61,166 bases of DNA. It comes from an uncultured Pseudomonadota bacterium (GTDB lineage: Bacteria; Pseudomonadota; Gammaproteobacteria; Burkholderiales; CAIKXV01). The stretch lies in the NCBI GenBank assembly GCA_903831455.1, contig CAIKXV010000005.1:1-61166 (forward strand), in the 5' to 3' direction. The translations under genes were made by a program, and so were the position numbers. Positions 8,516 to 17,210 of the stretch are shown in pieces. Every line of letters begins with the position of its first letter. Positions within the stretch are counted from its first letter, which is position 1. Under the pieces are notes generated by a model. It did no database searches. It was not told where the DNA came from and saw only the letters and a program-made list of their open reading frames with translations.

Positions 8516-10074
8516 GTCCGTGGCTCCTGCAGCACGATCACGAGGCGGAAGGTGGCGCCGCTGTCCGCCTGTTCGGGCCGTTCGCGCGTGTTGCCCGACA
8601 GGCTGCCTCCCGGGCTGAGGTTGAGCGGCAGCCGGGTCACCGTGGCCGCCAGCACCCGTGGATCGGCCCGCAGCCTGACGGCCAGCGCGTCGATGCGGGC
8701 GATCGTCTGGCGCAGGTCGCCGCCCATGCCGGCCACCTCGCCCTCGAGGACCACGCTCTCCGTGCGCGGACCGTTGCGCGAGGCAACGCCCTGCGAGCCC
8801 GCTCCCGTGGCCGGTGCATCGGTCTCGCCGGGGGGGGCACCCGTGCGCCAGACCACGCGGCGCAGCAGGATTTCGGGCTGGGCATCGAGCGCGGCCGAGA
8901 CCGCGGCCAGCGCCCGTTCGGGCGTTCGCGCCACCCGCGCGATGGCCTGCGCCGAGTCGACCGTGCGCTGCAGGGTTTCCAGCGAGGCGGGCGCGGCGGG
9001 GAACTCGCGGGTCGCCGCCTCGTAGCGCGCCTGCCAGGCACGGGCTTCGGCCTGATGGGCGGACGCATTTGACAGCGCCTGGCGCTGCTGCAGGACGCTG
9101 GCCGCGCCGAAGCCGAGCGCCGAGATGCCCACGACACCCGCGGCCGCGTACAGCGAGCGCTGGATGCCCAGCACGCGGTGGCGCTCGAGCGAGGCGGCGG
9201 GCGCGAGGTTGAGCAGGGGGCGCTGGCGGCCGAGCAGCGCGAGGAGCGGCAGGTCGGGCATGCGCGCGATGTCGCCCTCGTCCAGGGCCAGGCGCTGGGC
9301 GAGCGCGGACGCGGGGATGCGCTGGCAGCGCAGCCCGGTCACGCGCGGCTCGAGCGCGGCGAGTACGCCGACCAGCGAGTCGCGCGTCTCGACCAGCACG
9401 ACGTCGAGGGGGACGTCCGCGGTGCGCAGCCGCAGCGCCTCGAGGTACTGGCAGGTCGCGGCGATCTCGTCGACAGCCAGTGCCGCTCGTTCGCGGTCGG
9501 GCGCATGCGGTGTCAGTCGGCTCAGTCGAAGCTCGCCATCGACGATGAAGGACTGGCGCAGCCCCGCGGCCGTCGAGACGACCAGCAGCGAAGGCACCGA
9601 GCCGACGCCGAGTCGCTGCGCGAGGACGGGCATCAGCATGGGCAGCGGGTGCAGTCCCGCGAGCGCCAGCCCCGCGCCCTGGATCGCCGTGGCCCAGGGG
9701 GTGAAGATGTCCGGGTTGGTCAGCGCCGCGAACAGGTAGCGGTCGTCGCGCCGGCCTTCGGCGCTACGGCCCAGTCGAGTCGCGCCGTGGAAGGGCGAGG
9801 TGCGGTAGCGCTGGCGGGCCCGACGCTCGACCATGGCGGATCGATCGCGTGCCCCGGCGTGGGGCAGGTGTTCGAACCGGTAGTCTTCCTCGACCGCGTC
9901 GACGAGCGCGTGCAGCGGCACGCGGGTGTGGTGAGCGACGGCCCCGGCGAAGGCGAGTAGCCCCGCCTCGTCGGCCGGGAAGGTGGTGCAGTCGACGAGC
10001 CGCCCCGCGCGCCAGCGCGCGAGCGTGCCCTGCGCGGCGCCGACGCAGAGCAGCAGCCGACCCCGGCTCAGCAT
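8512..10074 (-). CDS. mshI: MshI/GspL-like protein (PilM plus PilN domains) of the pilus platform
   Basis: 520 residues. The N-terminal ~300 form a cytoplasmic actin-like (ASKHA/PilM) domain in degenerate form; a single membrane segment follows at about 315-340 (LYAAAGVVGISALGFGAASVL), then a coiled coil (QQRQALSNASAHQAEARAWQ) and a periplasmic ferredoxin-like domain with DPRVLAATVTRLPLNL. This layout equals a PilM-PilN fusion, as in MshI and GspL. It lies 22 bp after the GspF-like gene and overlaps the MshJ-like gene by ATGA. It should link the cytoplasmic ATPase to the periplasmic secretin complex. Confidence 0.78.
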   Translation of the reverse strand: MLSRGRLLLCVGAAQGTLARWRAGRLVDCTTFPADEAGLLAFAGAVAHHTRVPLHALVDAVEEDYRFEHLPHAGARDRSAMVERRARQRYRTSPFHGATRLGRSAEGRRDDRYLFAALTNPDIFTPWATAIQGAGLALAGLHPLPMLMPVLAQRLGVGSVPSLLVVSTAAGLRQSFIVDGELRLSRLTPHAPDRERAALAVDEIAATCQYLEALRLRTADVPLDVVLVETRDSLVGVLAALEPRVTGLRCQRIPASALAQRLALDEGDIARMPDLPLLALLGRQRPLLNLAPAASLERHRVLGIQRSLYAAAGVVGISALGFGAASVLQQRQALSNASAHQAEARAWQARYEAATREFPAAPASLETLQRTVDSAQAIARVARTPERALAAVSAALDAQPEILLRRVVWRTGAPPGETDAPATGAGSQGVASRNGPRTESVVLEGEVAGMGGDLRQTIARIDALAVRLRADPRVLAATVTRLPLNLSPGGSLSGNTRERPEQADSGATFRLVIVLQEPRT

Positions 10075-10096
10075 GGGGAACCCCGGCCGCGGCTCG

Positions 10097-11299
10097 TCAC
10101 AGCTGCAGCTTCCCGAGGATGTCGTAGACCGGGGACAGGACGGCCCACAGGATGAGCAGCAGGCAACCGCCCAGCGCGAGCACGAGGACGGGCTCGAGCA
10201 GCTTCAGTCCGCGCTCGATCGATTCGCGCACGTCGCGGTTGTAGAAGTAGGTGATGTTGACGAGCGCGGTGTCCAGGGCTCCGGTCGCCTCCCCCACCCT
10301 CAGCATGCGGATGACCAGCGGCGGGAAGCCGCCGATGTCGCGGAATGCCTCGGTCAGGCTGACGCCGGCGTCGATCTGGCCGGTGGCGCGGGCAATCGCC
10401 CGGCCCACGACCCTGTTGTCGGCGATTGCCTCGCAGGTGTGCAGCGCATCGAGGATGGTGATGCCCGAGCGGTACAGCAGCGCGAAGACGTTCGCGAAAC
10501 GCGCCATGATGACCCTCTGCAGCAGCGGCCCGGTCAGCGGCAGGTGCAGCTTGAACCAGTCCCAGGCGTGGCGCGCGGCCGGCCGGGTGCGCACCGCCCA
10601 CCCGGCGCCTGCCGCCAGCAGCGCCGGCAACAGCAGCAGCAATGGCCACCACGCCCGGACGGCCTCGGAGATGGCGATCATCACCCGGGTCTGCACCGGC
10701 AGCGCGATGCCCATCGTGCGCAGCAGGCCGGTGACCTGGGGCACCAGGTAGGTGAACAGGAAGACCATCACCGCGAGCACCACCAGCAGCACGATCGTGG
10801 GGTAGACGAGCAGCCGCCGCGTCTGCGAGGCGAGTTCGTCCTGCATCCGCAGGGTCGCCCCGAGGTTCTCGAAGACCTCGCTCATCTGCCCGGACTGTTC
10901 GCCGGCGCGCACCAGGCTCACGAACACGTTGCCGAACACCTGCGGGTGCCGGGCGAGGCACTGCGACAGCAGCCGACCGGCCTCCATGTCCTCCACCACC
11001 GAGGTGAGGATCTCGCGCAGGCGCGGGTTGTCCACCCCGTCACGCAGGTCGCGCAGCCCGTCGATCATCGGGATGCCCGCCCGGCTGATCTGTTCCAGGT
11101 CGAAGCAGAGGCTGATCAGTTCGCGGGTACCGATGCGTCCGCGCGCGGCGAGCGCACGCGGCGCGAGCGCCCTGTAGCCGATCATGTCGAGCCCCATCCG
11201 GCGCAGGCGCAGTTCGAGGTCGACGTCGTTCACCGCGTCCAGTTCGCCGCGGGTGTGGCGGCCCTCCCGGTCGACGGCACGATAGTGGAACGCGGGCAT
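10097..11299 (-). CDS. mshG: Type IV pilus/type II secretion platform protein MshG (GspF family)
   Basis: 400 residues from the ATG at 11299 (MPAFHYRAVDREGRHTRGEL), the characteristic GspF/PilC beginning; longer open frame upstream is shadow. Two T2SSF repeats, each with cytoplasmic helices, are present, with membrane segments near residues 167-190, 210-235 and 372-395 (LVLALGGCLLLILWAVLSPV). Conserved GspF wording appears twice: LVRAGEQSGQMSEVF and LRVGEATGALDTALV. It starts 8 bp after the MshE gene stop. The protein is the inner-membrane platform rotated by the ATPase to add or remove pilin. Confidence 0.9.
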   Translation of the reverse strand: MPAFHYRAVDREGRHTRGELDAVNDVDLELRLRRMGLDMIGYRALAPRALAARGRIGTRELISLCFDLEQISRAGIPMIDGLRDLRDGVDNPRLREILTSVVEDMEAGRLLSQCLARHPQVFGNVFVSLVRAGEQSGQMSEVFENLGATLRMQDELASQTRRLLVYPTIVLLVVLAVMVFLFTYLVPQVTGLLRTMGIALPVQTRVMIAISEAVRAWWPLLLLLPALLAAGAGWAVRTRPAARHAWDWFKLHLPLTGPLLQRVIMARFANVFALLYRSGITILDALHTCEAIADNRVVGRAIARATGQIDAGVSLTEAFRDIGGFPPLVIRMLRVGEATGALDTALVNITYFYNRDVRESIERGLKLLEPVLVLALGGCLLLILWAVLSPVYDILGKLQL

Positions 11300-11307
11300 C
11301 GTCGCGG

Positions 11308-13002
11308 TCAGGCATGTCGCCCGGTGAGATCGACCGTGCGCGCGACCTCGGCCAGGCTGGTGGTGCCGTCGATGACGCGGGCGAGCGCCTCTTCGGCCAG
11401 CGGGCGGAAGTCGCGGGCCATGGCCGCGGTGCGCAACTCGCGGGCAGTGGCCCTGCGGGCCACCAGTTCGTCGAGTTCGGCGTCCATCACCAGGATTTCC
11501 ATCACTGCGGTGCGCCCGCGATAGCCCTTGCCCGAGCACTGCGGGCAGCCCGCCGCGCGCCAGAGGCGGTCGGCCGGACGGCCGATCAGGCGCAGGTGCT
11601 CGGCAGACGGCGGGTAAGGCTCGCGGCAGGACGGGCAGAGCACCCTGACCAGCCGCTGGGCGATGATGCCGACGATGTTGCCGGCCATGATGTCGGGGGG
11701 GATCCCGATGTCGAGCAGGCGCGGGAAGGCACCCAGCGCGGAATTGGTGTGCAGGGTGGTGAATACCTGGTGCCCGGTCATCGCGGCCCGGAAGGCCATC
11801 GACGCGGTTTGCGCATCGCGGATCTCGCCCACGAGGATGATGTCCGGGTCCTGCCTCATGATCGAGCGGATGCCGTTGGCGAAGTCCATCTTCGCGCTCT
11901 CGTTGACCGACGTCTGGCGCATCAGCGACACCGGATACTCGACCGGATCCTCGAGGGTCATGATGTTGACCGTCTCGTCGTTCACCTGGGCGAGCAGCGA
12001 GTAGAGCGTGGTGGTCTTGCCGCTGCCGGTGGGGCCGGTGACGACCAGGATGCCCTCGGGTCGCGCGAGCATCAGCAGCAGGCGCTCGCGCGCGCGGTCG
12101 CCGAGGCCCATGCGCTCGAGGCTGATGATGGACTTCTCCCGGTCGAGCACCCGCAACACGATGTTCTCGCCGTGGATGGTGGGTTGCGTCGATGCGCGGA
12201 AGTCGATCGGTCGGCCGGAGATGTTCATCGACACCCGTCCGTCCTGCGGCGCGCGCGTCTCGGCGATGTTCATGCCGCTCATCACCTTGAGGCGTACCGC
12301 GATGCCCGGCCAGAACGTCTTGTGCAGGCAGCGGATCGTCTCGAGCACGCCGTCGATCCGGTAGCGGATGCGCAGGAACGCGTACTCGGGTTCGAAGTGG
12401 ACGTCCGATGCGCCTCGCTTGACCGCGTCGACCAGCAGTGCCCCGACCAGCCTGACCACCGGCTGGGTGTACTCGCCCTCGGCCGCCTGCAGGCTCTGGT
12501 CGTCGATCTCCCCGGTCTCGATTTCCTCGAGGATGCCGTCGACCGACAGGTCGAAGCCGTAGGCCTTGTCGATCGCGTCCTCGATCTGCGCCTCGGTGGC
12601 GAGCAGGGTCCGGATCTCCATCCGGCCGCCGAGCGTGGCGCGCAACTGGTCGAGCACCACCACCTTGAAGACGTCGGTGGTGGCGAGCGTCAGGGTGCGG
12701 CCCTCCGCGTCCAGCGCCACGGGCAGCACGCGGTTGCGACGGGCGAAGTCCTCGGGGACGAGCGCCAGCGCCTCGGGGTCGATCACGACGCCCCCGAGGT
12801 CGATGGTGTCCTGCCCCGCGGTGCGTGCCATGACGTCGCGGATCACGTCCTCGGTGACGAACCCGAACTGGACCAGCAGGCGCCCGATCGGGATGTTCTT
12901 GCGCTTCTGCTCGGTGAGCACGATGCGCAACTGGTCGAGCGTGAGCAGCCCCTGCTGCATCAGCAGCTCGCCCAGTCGCAGCTTCCGGCGGGTCTCGGCC
13001 AT
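11308..13002 (-). CDS. mshE: Pilus extension ATPase MshE (GspE/PilB family) with c-di-GMP-binding N-domain
   Basis: 564 residues from the ATG at 13002, one base after the previous stop; the frame further upstream is shadow. Residues 9-32 (RLGELLMQQGLLTLDQ, then L25, L29, Q32) fit the MshEN motif RLG..hh..Ghh....L...L..Q, with Arg9 and Gln32 in the places I recall as c-di-GMP contacts in Vibrio cholerae MshE. A degenerate second half-motif runs over 39-59. The C-terminal GspE domain has Walker A GPTGSGKTTTLYS near 323, an Asp box, MTLEDPVEYP, Walker B PDIILVGEIRD, a His box (TGHQVFTTLHTNSA) and a four-cysteine zinc module (CPSCREPYP...CPQCSGKGYRGR). It powers pilus extension, probably only when c-di-GMP is bound. 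Confidence 0.92.
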   Translation of the reverse strand: MAETRRKLRLGELLMQQGLLTLDQLRIVLTEQKRKNIPIGRLLVQFGFVTEDVIRDVMARTAGQDTIDLGGVVIDPEALALVPEDFARRNRVLPVALDAEGRTLTLATTDVFKVVVLDQLRATLGGRMEIRTLLATEAQIEDAIDKAYGFDLSVDGILEEIETGEIDDQSLQAAEGEYTQPVVRLVGALLVDAVKRGASDVHFEPEYAFLRIRYRIDGVLETIRCLHKTFWPGIAVRLKVMSGMNIAETRAPQDGRVSMNISGRPIDFRASTQPTIHGENIVLRVLDREKSIISLERMGLGDRARERLLLMLARPEGILVVTGPTGSGKTTTLYSLLAQVNDETVNIMTLEDPVEYPVSLMRQTSVNESAKMDFANGIRSIMRQDPDIILVGEIRDAQTASMAFRAAMTGHQVFTTLHTNSALGAFPRLLDIGIPPDIMAGNIVGIIAQRLVRVLCPSCREPYPPSAEHLRLIGRPADRLWRAAGCPQCSGKGYRGRTAVMEILVMDAELDELVARRATARELRTAAMARDFRPLAEEALARVIDGTTSLAEVARTVDLTGRHA

Positions 13003-13003
13003 G

Positions 13004-14410
13004 TCAGGGGCGGGCCGACGATTCCGCCAGCCGCACGATGCGCTCGCGGGTGGCCACCAGGTCGAACCGGGCAACGGCGCCGGCCTCGGCCAGTCCCACC
13101 GCGGTGCGAAGGAATCCCAGCGCAAGCCGAGGCTGGGCGATGCGCTCGAGACTGACCGCGAGGTTGAAGGCGTGGTCGGGGTCGTCGGGCGCGAGGCCGT
13201 GCGCCTGGAAGTAGGCCTGCTGCGCCTGCGGCCACCGCCCCTGGGCGGCGAGCAGCGCACCGAGCCGCGACCACAGCAGTGCCGAGGGCTCGCGGGCGAT
13301 CAGTTCGCGCAGCTGGCTTTCGGCTGCGACCGGGTCCGACTGGCCGAGCAGCGAGAGCCAGCCCGCCTGCGCCCAGACGTTTCGCGGCTCGGTCCCCAGC
13401 ACGCGCTGGTACAGCTGGCGTGCTGCCTCGGGTTCGCCGCGCGCCAGTGCCACCGCGGCCAGGCCGAGCAGCGCGTCGGTGCCACCGGGCTGGCGGGCGA
13501 GCGCCGAGGCATAGGCGCCCGCCGCGGCCTCGAGGCGACCCGCCTGCAGGTGCTCGTAGCCTTGCACGAGCGCGGGATCGACCGCGGGTGGACTGCTCGA
13601 GCGCGTGACGCGAATGGCCTCGGTGCCTCCCGGCTCCTCGCCACCCGGGGCGGGCGGCATCGCGCGCGTGCCGCTGCCCCGCCCCTCCGAGGTCCCGGCG
13701 GCGACACCGCGGGGGGATGTCGTGCCCACTGCGGTCGTCGGCGAGGGTATCGGGGGCGTGGGTGGCGTGCCTGGAGCGACGCGAGCCGGGGTCGTACTGT
13801 CCTCGCGCGCAGGCTGGCGCAGGGCCACCGCAGGCGGTGCCGAACCGACGCCGGACGGGACCGTGCCGGCAGGCGACGTTGGCCGCGGCGGGTCGCCGGA
13901 GGCGACGGCCGGTCGGACGGAATCCGGTGCCGGTCCGGTCGGTGGCGGCACGGCCGCGGGCGCGACGGTGTGTCCGATCGCGCTGGCCGGGGGGGCGATC
14001 GGGGAGGCCGGGGGGGTGGCGGCGACTGTCGCCGGAGCGCCGCGCCAGAGCCCCGAGAGCCCGCGATGCCACAGGCCCGGGTGGTTGACTTCGACGTAGA
14101 CGTAGCCACCGAGCAGGCTGCCCGCCAATCCGCCGAGGATCAGGATCCACTGGATCCGGGTGAGCGGGGTCGCCGGGAACACGCCCGGAGACGGTCCGCT
14201 GGTGGCGGTGGCTCGACCGGCGGTGCCGGCGCGCGGGGCCTCGAAGCCTCCGCCCCACGCCTCGGGCCCGGTGCCGGCGGGGCGCTCGCGGCCGGCCATC
14301 GGTTCGAACGAAAGCGCCGGGCCGTCGGCTCCCTCGGTGGGGGCCGGATCGCTGCCGGAGGGGTTCCGGTTCTGGGCGGCCTGCTGCAGGGCCTTCACGA
14401 GCAGGCTCAT
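13004..14410 (-). CDS. mshN: MshN-like membrane-anchored tetratricopeptide protein
   Basis: 468 residues. The start MSLLVKALQQAAQNR resembles the amphipathic start of MshN and TadD-like pilus proteins. One membrane segment lies near 86-104 (WILILGGLAGSLLGGYVYV), followed by about 170 residues of Pro/Ala/Thr/Ser-rich linker and a C-terminal block of TPR helices from about 280 (YEHLQAGRLEAAAGAYASAL, LLGLAAVALARGEPEAARQL, LGALLAAQGRWPQAQQAY). It sits 16 bp after the secretin stop and one base before mshE. Likely a periplasmic scaffold for pilus assembly; its exact role is unknown even in model systems. Confidence 0.78.
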   Translation of the reverse strand: MSLLVKALQQAAQNRNPSGSDPAPTEGADGPALSFEPMAGRERPAGTGPEAWGGGFEAPRAGTAGRATATSGPSPGVFPATPLTRIQWILILGGLAGSLLGGYVYVEVNHPGLWHRGLSGLWRGAPATVAATPPASPIAPPASAIGHTVAPAAVPPPTGPAPDSVRPAVASGDPPRPTSPAGTVPSGVGSAPPAVALRQPAREDSTTPARVAPGTPPTPPIPSPTTAVGTTSPRGVAAGTSEGRGSGTRAMPPAPGGEEPGGTEAIRVTRSSSPPAVDPALVQGYEHLQAGRLEAAAGAYASALARQPGGTDALLGLAAVALARGEPEAARQLYQRVLGTEPRNVWAQAGWLSLLGQSDPVAAESQLRELIAREPSALLWSRLGALLAAQGRWPQAQQAYFQAHGLAPDDPDHAFNLAVSLERIAQPRLALGFLRTAVGLAEAGAVARFDLVATRERIVRLAESSARP

Positions 14411-14426
14411 GCGCGGATCTCCCGAC

Positions 14427-17087
14427 TCACCGCAGCGGCGCGATCGAGGCGGCCGGCTGCGCGGCCGGCATGTCGCCGGCCGGGGGCAGGAAGCGCTGGA
14501 AGAAGCGCAGTTCGTCGGACTGCAGCGACGGATTCGAGATGACCGTCGGCCGGATGAAGATCACCAGTTCGGTCTTGCTCACCCGCTCGTTGCGGAAACT
14601 GAACAGGTCGCCGACCCCGGGTTGGCGCGACAACCAGGGGACTCCGTCCCGATTGCGCTGGATGTCGTCCTGCATCAGGCCACCGAGCATCACCGTCTGG
14701 CCGCTCACGACCTGCAGCACCGACTCCAGTTCGCGGGTCTGGATCACCGGGACGAGGTTCTGGACCGGGTTCACGCCCTGGCGCAGGCTGGGGTTGGGGT
14801 CGGCCACGGTGCCGGTGACCCGGGTGATCGTCGGGCGCACGGTGAGCGTGACCTGGCCTGTCTCGTCGATCTGGGGCGTGACCGCGAGCACGACGCCGAC
14901 CGGGACGGTCTGGGCCGTGGTGTTGAACACGGTGGGCTGGATCGCCCCGCCGGCGGTGACCGCGCCCTGCTGTGCCTCGACCTGGAAATACACGAAGTTG
15001 TCGGTCACCCGCAGGATCGAGGTCTGGTTGTTCAGCGCCATGATCTTCGGGCTCGACAGCACGGAGGTTTCGCCGAACTGCTGCAGCCACTTGATCGTTG
15101 CGCTGACGTTGCCGGAATTGGGCGCCGCGTAGCCGACGGTGACCGACGGCGGGCTCGCCAGGTTGCTGCCGAGCAGCGACTGCGAGAACCGGAAGCCGGT
15201 GGCGCCATTGCCCAGGCGAGCCCAGTCGACGCCGGCCTGGTAGGCATCGCTGAGGCGGACCTCGGCGATGGTGGCCTCGATCAGTACCTGGCGGGTCACG
15301 GCCCTCGTGACGCCGTCGAGATACTGCTGGACCCGCCGGTGCTGTCGCTCGGTGGCGAGTACGTTGACGGTGCCGGCCAGCGAGTTGATCACCACGCTGT
15401 CGCGCGCATCGGCGACCGGCGGCGGGGGCGGGGCCGAGCCGAACACCGCATTGAACAGCTGCGTGGAGGCCGCGCCGGCGCGACTGACCGCCTCGGCCTG
15501 CGCGAGACGCTCCTCGCGGGCGGCCCGGGCCTGCTCGGCGCGCTGCGCGCGATCCTCGGCGCTGGCGGTCTGCGCCCGCGAGGCGGTGAGGATCGCGCGG
15601 ATGTTCTCGCGCAGCGTCTCCCAGAAGTGGGTCTGCGAGGTCGTGCGAACCAGCGTGCTGGACGCGTTGAGCGCCCCGGCACCCGGGCCTGCGCCACCGG
15701 GGGCAGCGCCCGCGGCGGCTGCACCGGCGAGCCCGCCGCCGGGGGCGCCGCTGCCCTGCCCGCCGATCTGCCCCGAGGCCCCGATCGTGGCGGTGGTGTC
15801 GCGCTGCATGTTCACGTAGTTGACGCGGTAGACCCGCAGCAGCGGCGTGTCCGGTTGCACGACGATCGTGCTGCCCTCGAGCTGCACCCGCATGTCGACC
15901 TGGCGGGCGATGCGCTCGAGGATGGCCGGCAGGGTCTCGTTGATGGCGTTGACCGTCACCCGGCCGGACAGGCCGGGGTGGATGTCGATGTTCTGGCGCG
16001 CATCGCGCGCGAGCGCGAGCAGCAGTTCGCGGACCGGGACGTCGGTGACCACGACGCTGAAGGTCGCAGGGGCCGTCCGGGGGGCAGGGGGCGGCACCAG
16101 GTCGCCGGCGAGCACCGGTAACGGCAGGTCGGCCACCGGGGCGGATTCGCGCGTCCGGTCGAGATGGCCCTCGGAGCGGGGGAGTTCAGGGCGCACCTTG
16201 ACCGGCGTCGAGCACGCTGCCATCAGCGCGGCGCAGGCGGCCAGCGCGAGCCGCGCACCCGGAGGCAGTCGGCGGTGGCGGGCGAACTCGCCGTCGGCGA
16301 CGGCCGCGCGGACCTGTCGGGGCGGGATCGCGTGGGTGCCGGCGGCGAACGCGGCGAGCCTCGTATCGTCGGCCAGGAGGTTGACCCGGCGCGCGAGCCC
16401 CGTCGAGGCGCGTGCCATCAGGCGCACGGCTGCGCGCGGGAAGAGCGCCGGACCGCGATAGCCGGCGGCGCGCAGCCGGAAATCGAGGTATCCGCCGACC
16501 TCGCCCGCGCACAGCGGTGCGAGTTCGAAGGCGTAGGTGATGCGCTCTCGCAGCTGGCGGATGTCCGCGCGCAGCAGGATTGCGTCGAGTTCGGGCTGGC
16601 CGAACAGCACGATCTGCAAGGGCTCGTGCCGCTCCGTCCCGAGGTTCGAGAGCAGGCGGATCTCCTCGAGCGTCGCCAGCGGCATGCTCTGCGACTCCTC
16701 GACGAACAGCACCACCTGCCGCCCCGCGGCGTGACACTCGAGCAGGTGGGCGGTGATCGCCTGCATCACCTGGAGGCGGGAGGCGCCCGCCGCCAGCGGC
16801 CGTTCGAGTTCGTGGGCGATCGCGTGGAGGATTTCCACCGGCGAGACCGACGGATCGGCCAGGTGGATCTGCTGCACGTGCGCGGGCAGGCGCGCCTGGA
16901 GCATGCGGCAGGGCATGGTCTTGCCGCTGCCGACCCCGCCCGACACCTTCACGATGCCCTCGCCCTGGGCGATCGCGTACACCAGCGCATCGAGGATGGC
17001 GCCCCGGCTGCCGCCGGCGAAGAAGAACCCGGTGTTGGGCGTGATGCGGAAGGATGGCTCGCGCAGCCCGAAGAGCTCGAGGTACAT
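14427..17087 (-). CDS. MshM-MshL fusion: ExeA/GspA-type AAA ATPase joined to a secretin
   Basis: 886 residues in one frame. Residues 1-280 are an MshM/ExeA ATPase: MYLELFGLREPSFRITPN, Walker A GGVGSGKT (50-57), Walker-B-like LFVEESQSM, and LRRVNLLADD-like sensor wording near 240. At about 277-292 a lipoprotein-like signal appears (LALAACAALMAAC, lipobox Cys292). The remainder is an MshL/GspD secretin: an N0/STN domain (TFSVVVTDVPVREL), an Ala/Gly-rich insert, VLIEATIAEVRLSDAYQAG, SSPKIMALNNQTSIL and the C-terminal secretin ring (QTVMLGGLMQDDI). MshM and MshL are normally separate genes. No in-frame ATG, GTG or TTG lies just before the signal, so this is either a true fusion or uses a non-standard internal start. 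Confidence 0.85.
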   Translation of the reverse strand: MYLELFGLREPSFRITPNTGFFFAGGSRGAILDALVYAIAQGEGIVKVSGGVGSGKTMPCRMLQARLPAHVQQIHLADPSVSPVEILHAIAHELERPLAAGASRLQVMQAITAHLLECHAAGRQVVLFVEESQSMPLATLEEIRLLSNLGTERHEPLQIVLFGQPELDAILLRADIRQLRERITYAFELAPLCAGEVGGYLDFRLRAAGYRGPALFPRAAVRLMARASTGLARRVNLLADDTRLAAFAAGTHAIPPRQVRAAVADGEFARHRRLPPGARLALAACAALMAACSTPVKVRPELPRSEGHLDRTRESAPVADLPLPVLAGDLVPPPAPRTAPATFSVVVTDVPVRELLLALARDARQNIDIHPGLSGRVTVNAINETLPAILERIARQVDMRVQLEGSTIVVQPDTPLLRVYRVNYVNMQRDTTATIGASGQIGGQGSGAPGGGLAGAAAAGAAPGGAGPGAGALNASSTLVRTTSQTHFWETLRENIRAILTASRAQTASAEDRAQRAEQARAAREERLAQAEAVSRAGAASTQLFNAVFGSAPPPPPVADARDSVVINSLAGTVNVLATERQHRRVQQYLDGVTRAVTRQVLIEATIAEVRLSDAYQAGVDWARLGNGATGFRFSQSLLGSNLASPPSVTVGYAAPNSGNVSATIKWLQQFGETSVLSSPKIMALNNQTSILRVTDNFVYFQVEAQQGAVTAGGAIQPTVFNTTAQTVPVGVVLAVTPQIDETGQVTLTVRPTITRVTGTVADPNPSLRQGVNPVQNLVPVIQTRELESVLQVVSGQTVMLGGLMQDDIQRNRDGVPWLSRQPGVGDLFSFRNERVSKTELVIFIRPTVISNPSLQSDELRFFQRFLPPAGDMPAAQPAASIAPLR

Positions 17088-17210
17088 CAGGCGATCCCGA
17101 CCACCGCTGGCGCCGGACGCGCGGCCGCACCGGGCCCTGCGGTCGCCGGTGTCCGGACTCGATGCGTACGCCGTGGCGTGGGGGAGGGGACGACCATGGC
17201 CGGTAGGGTC

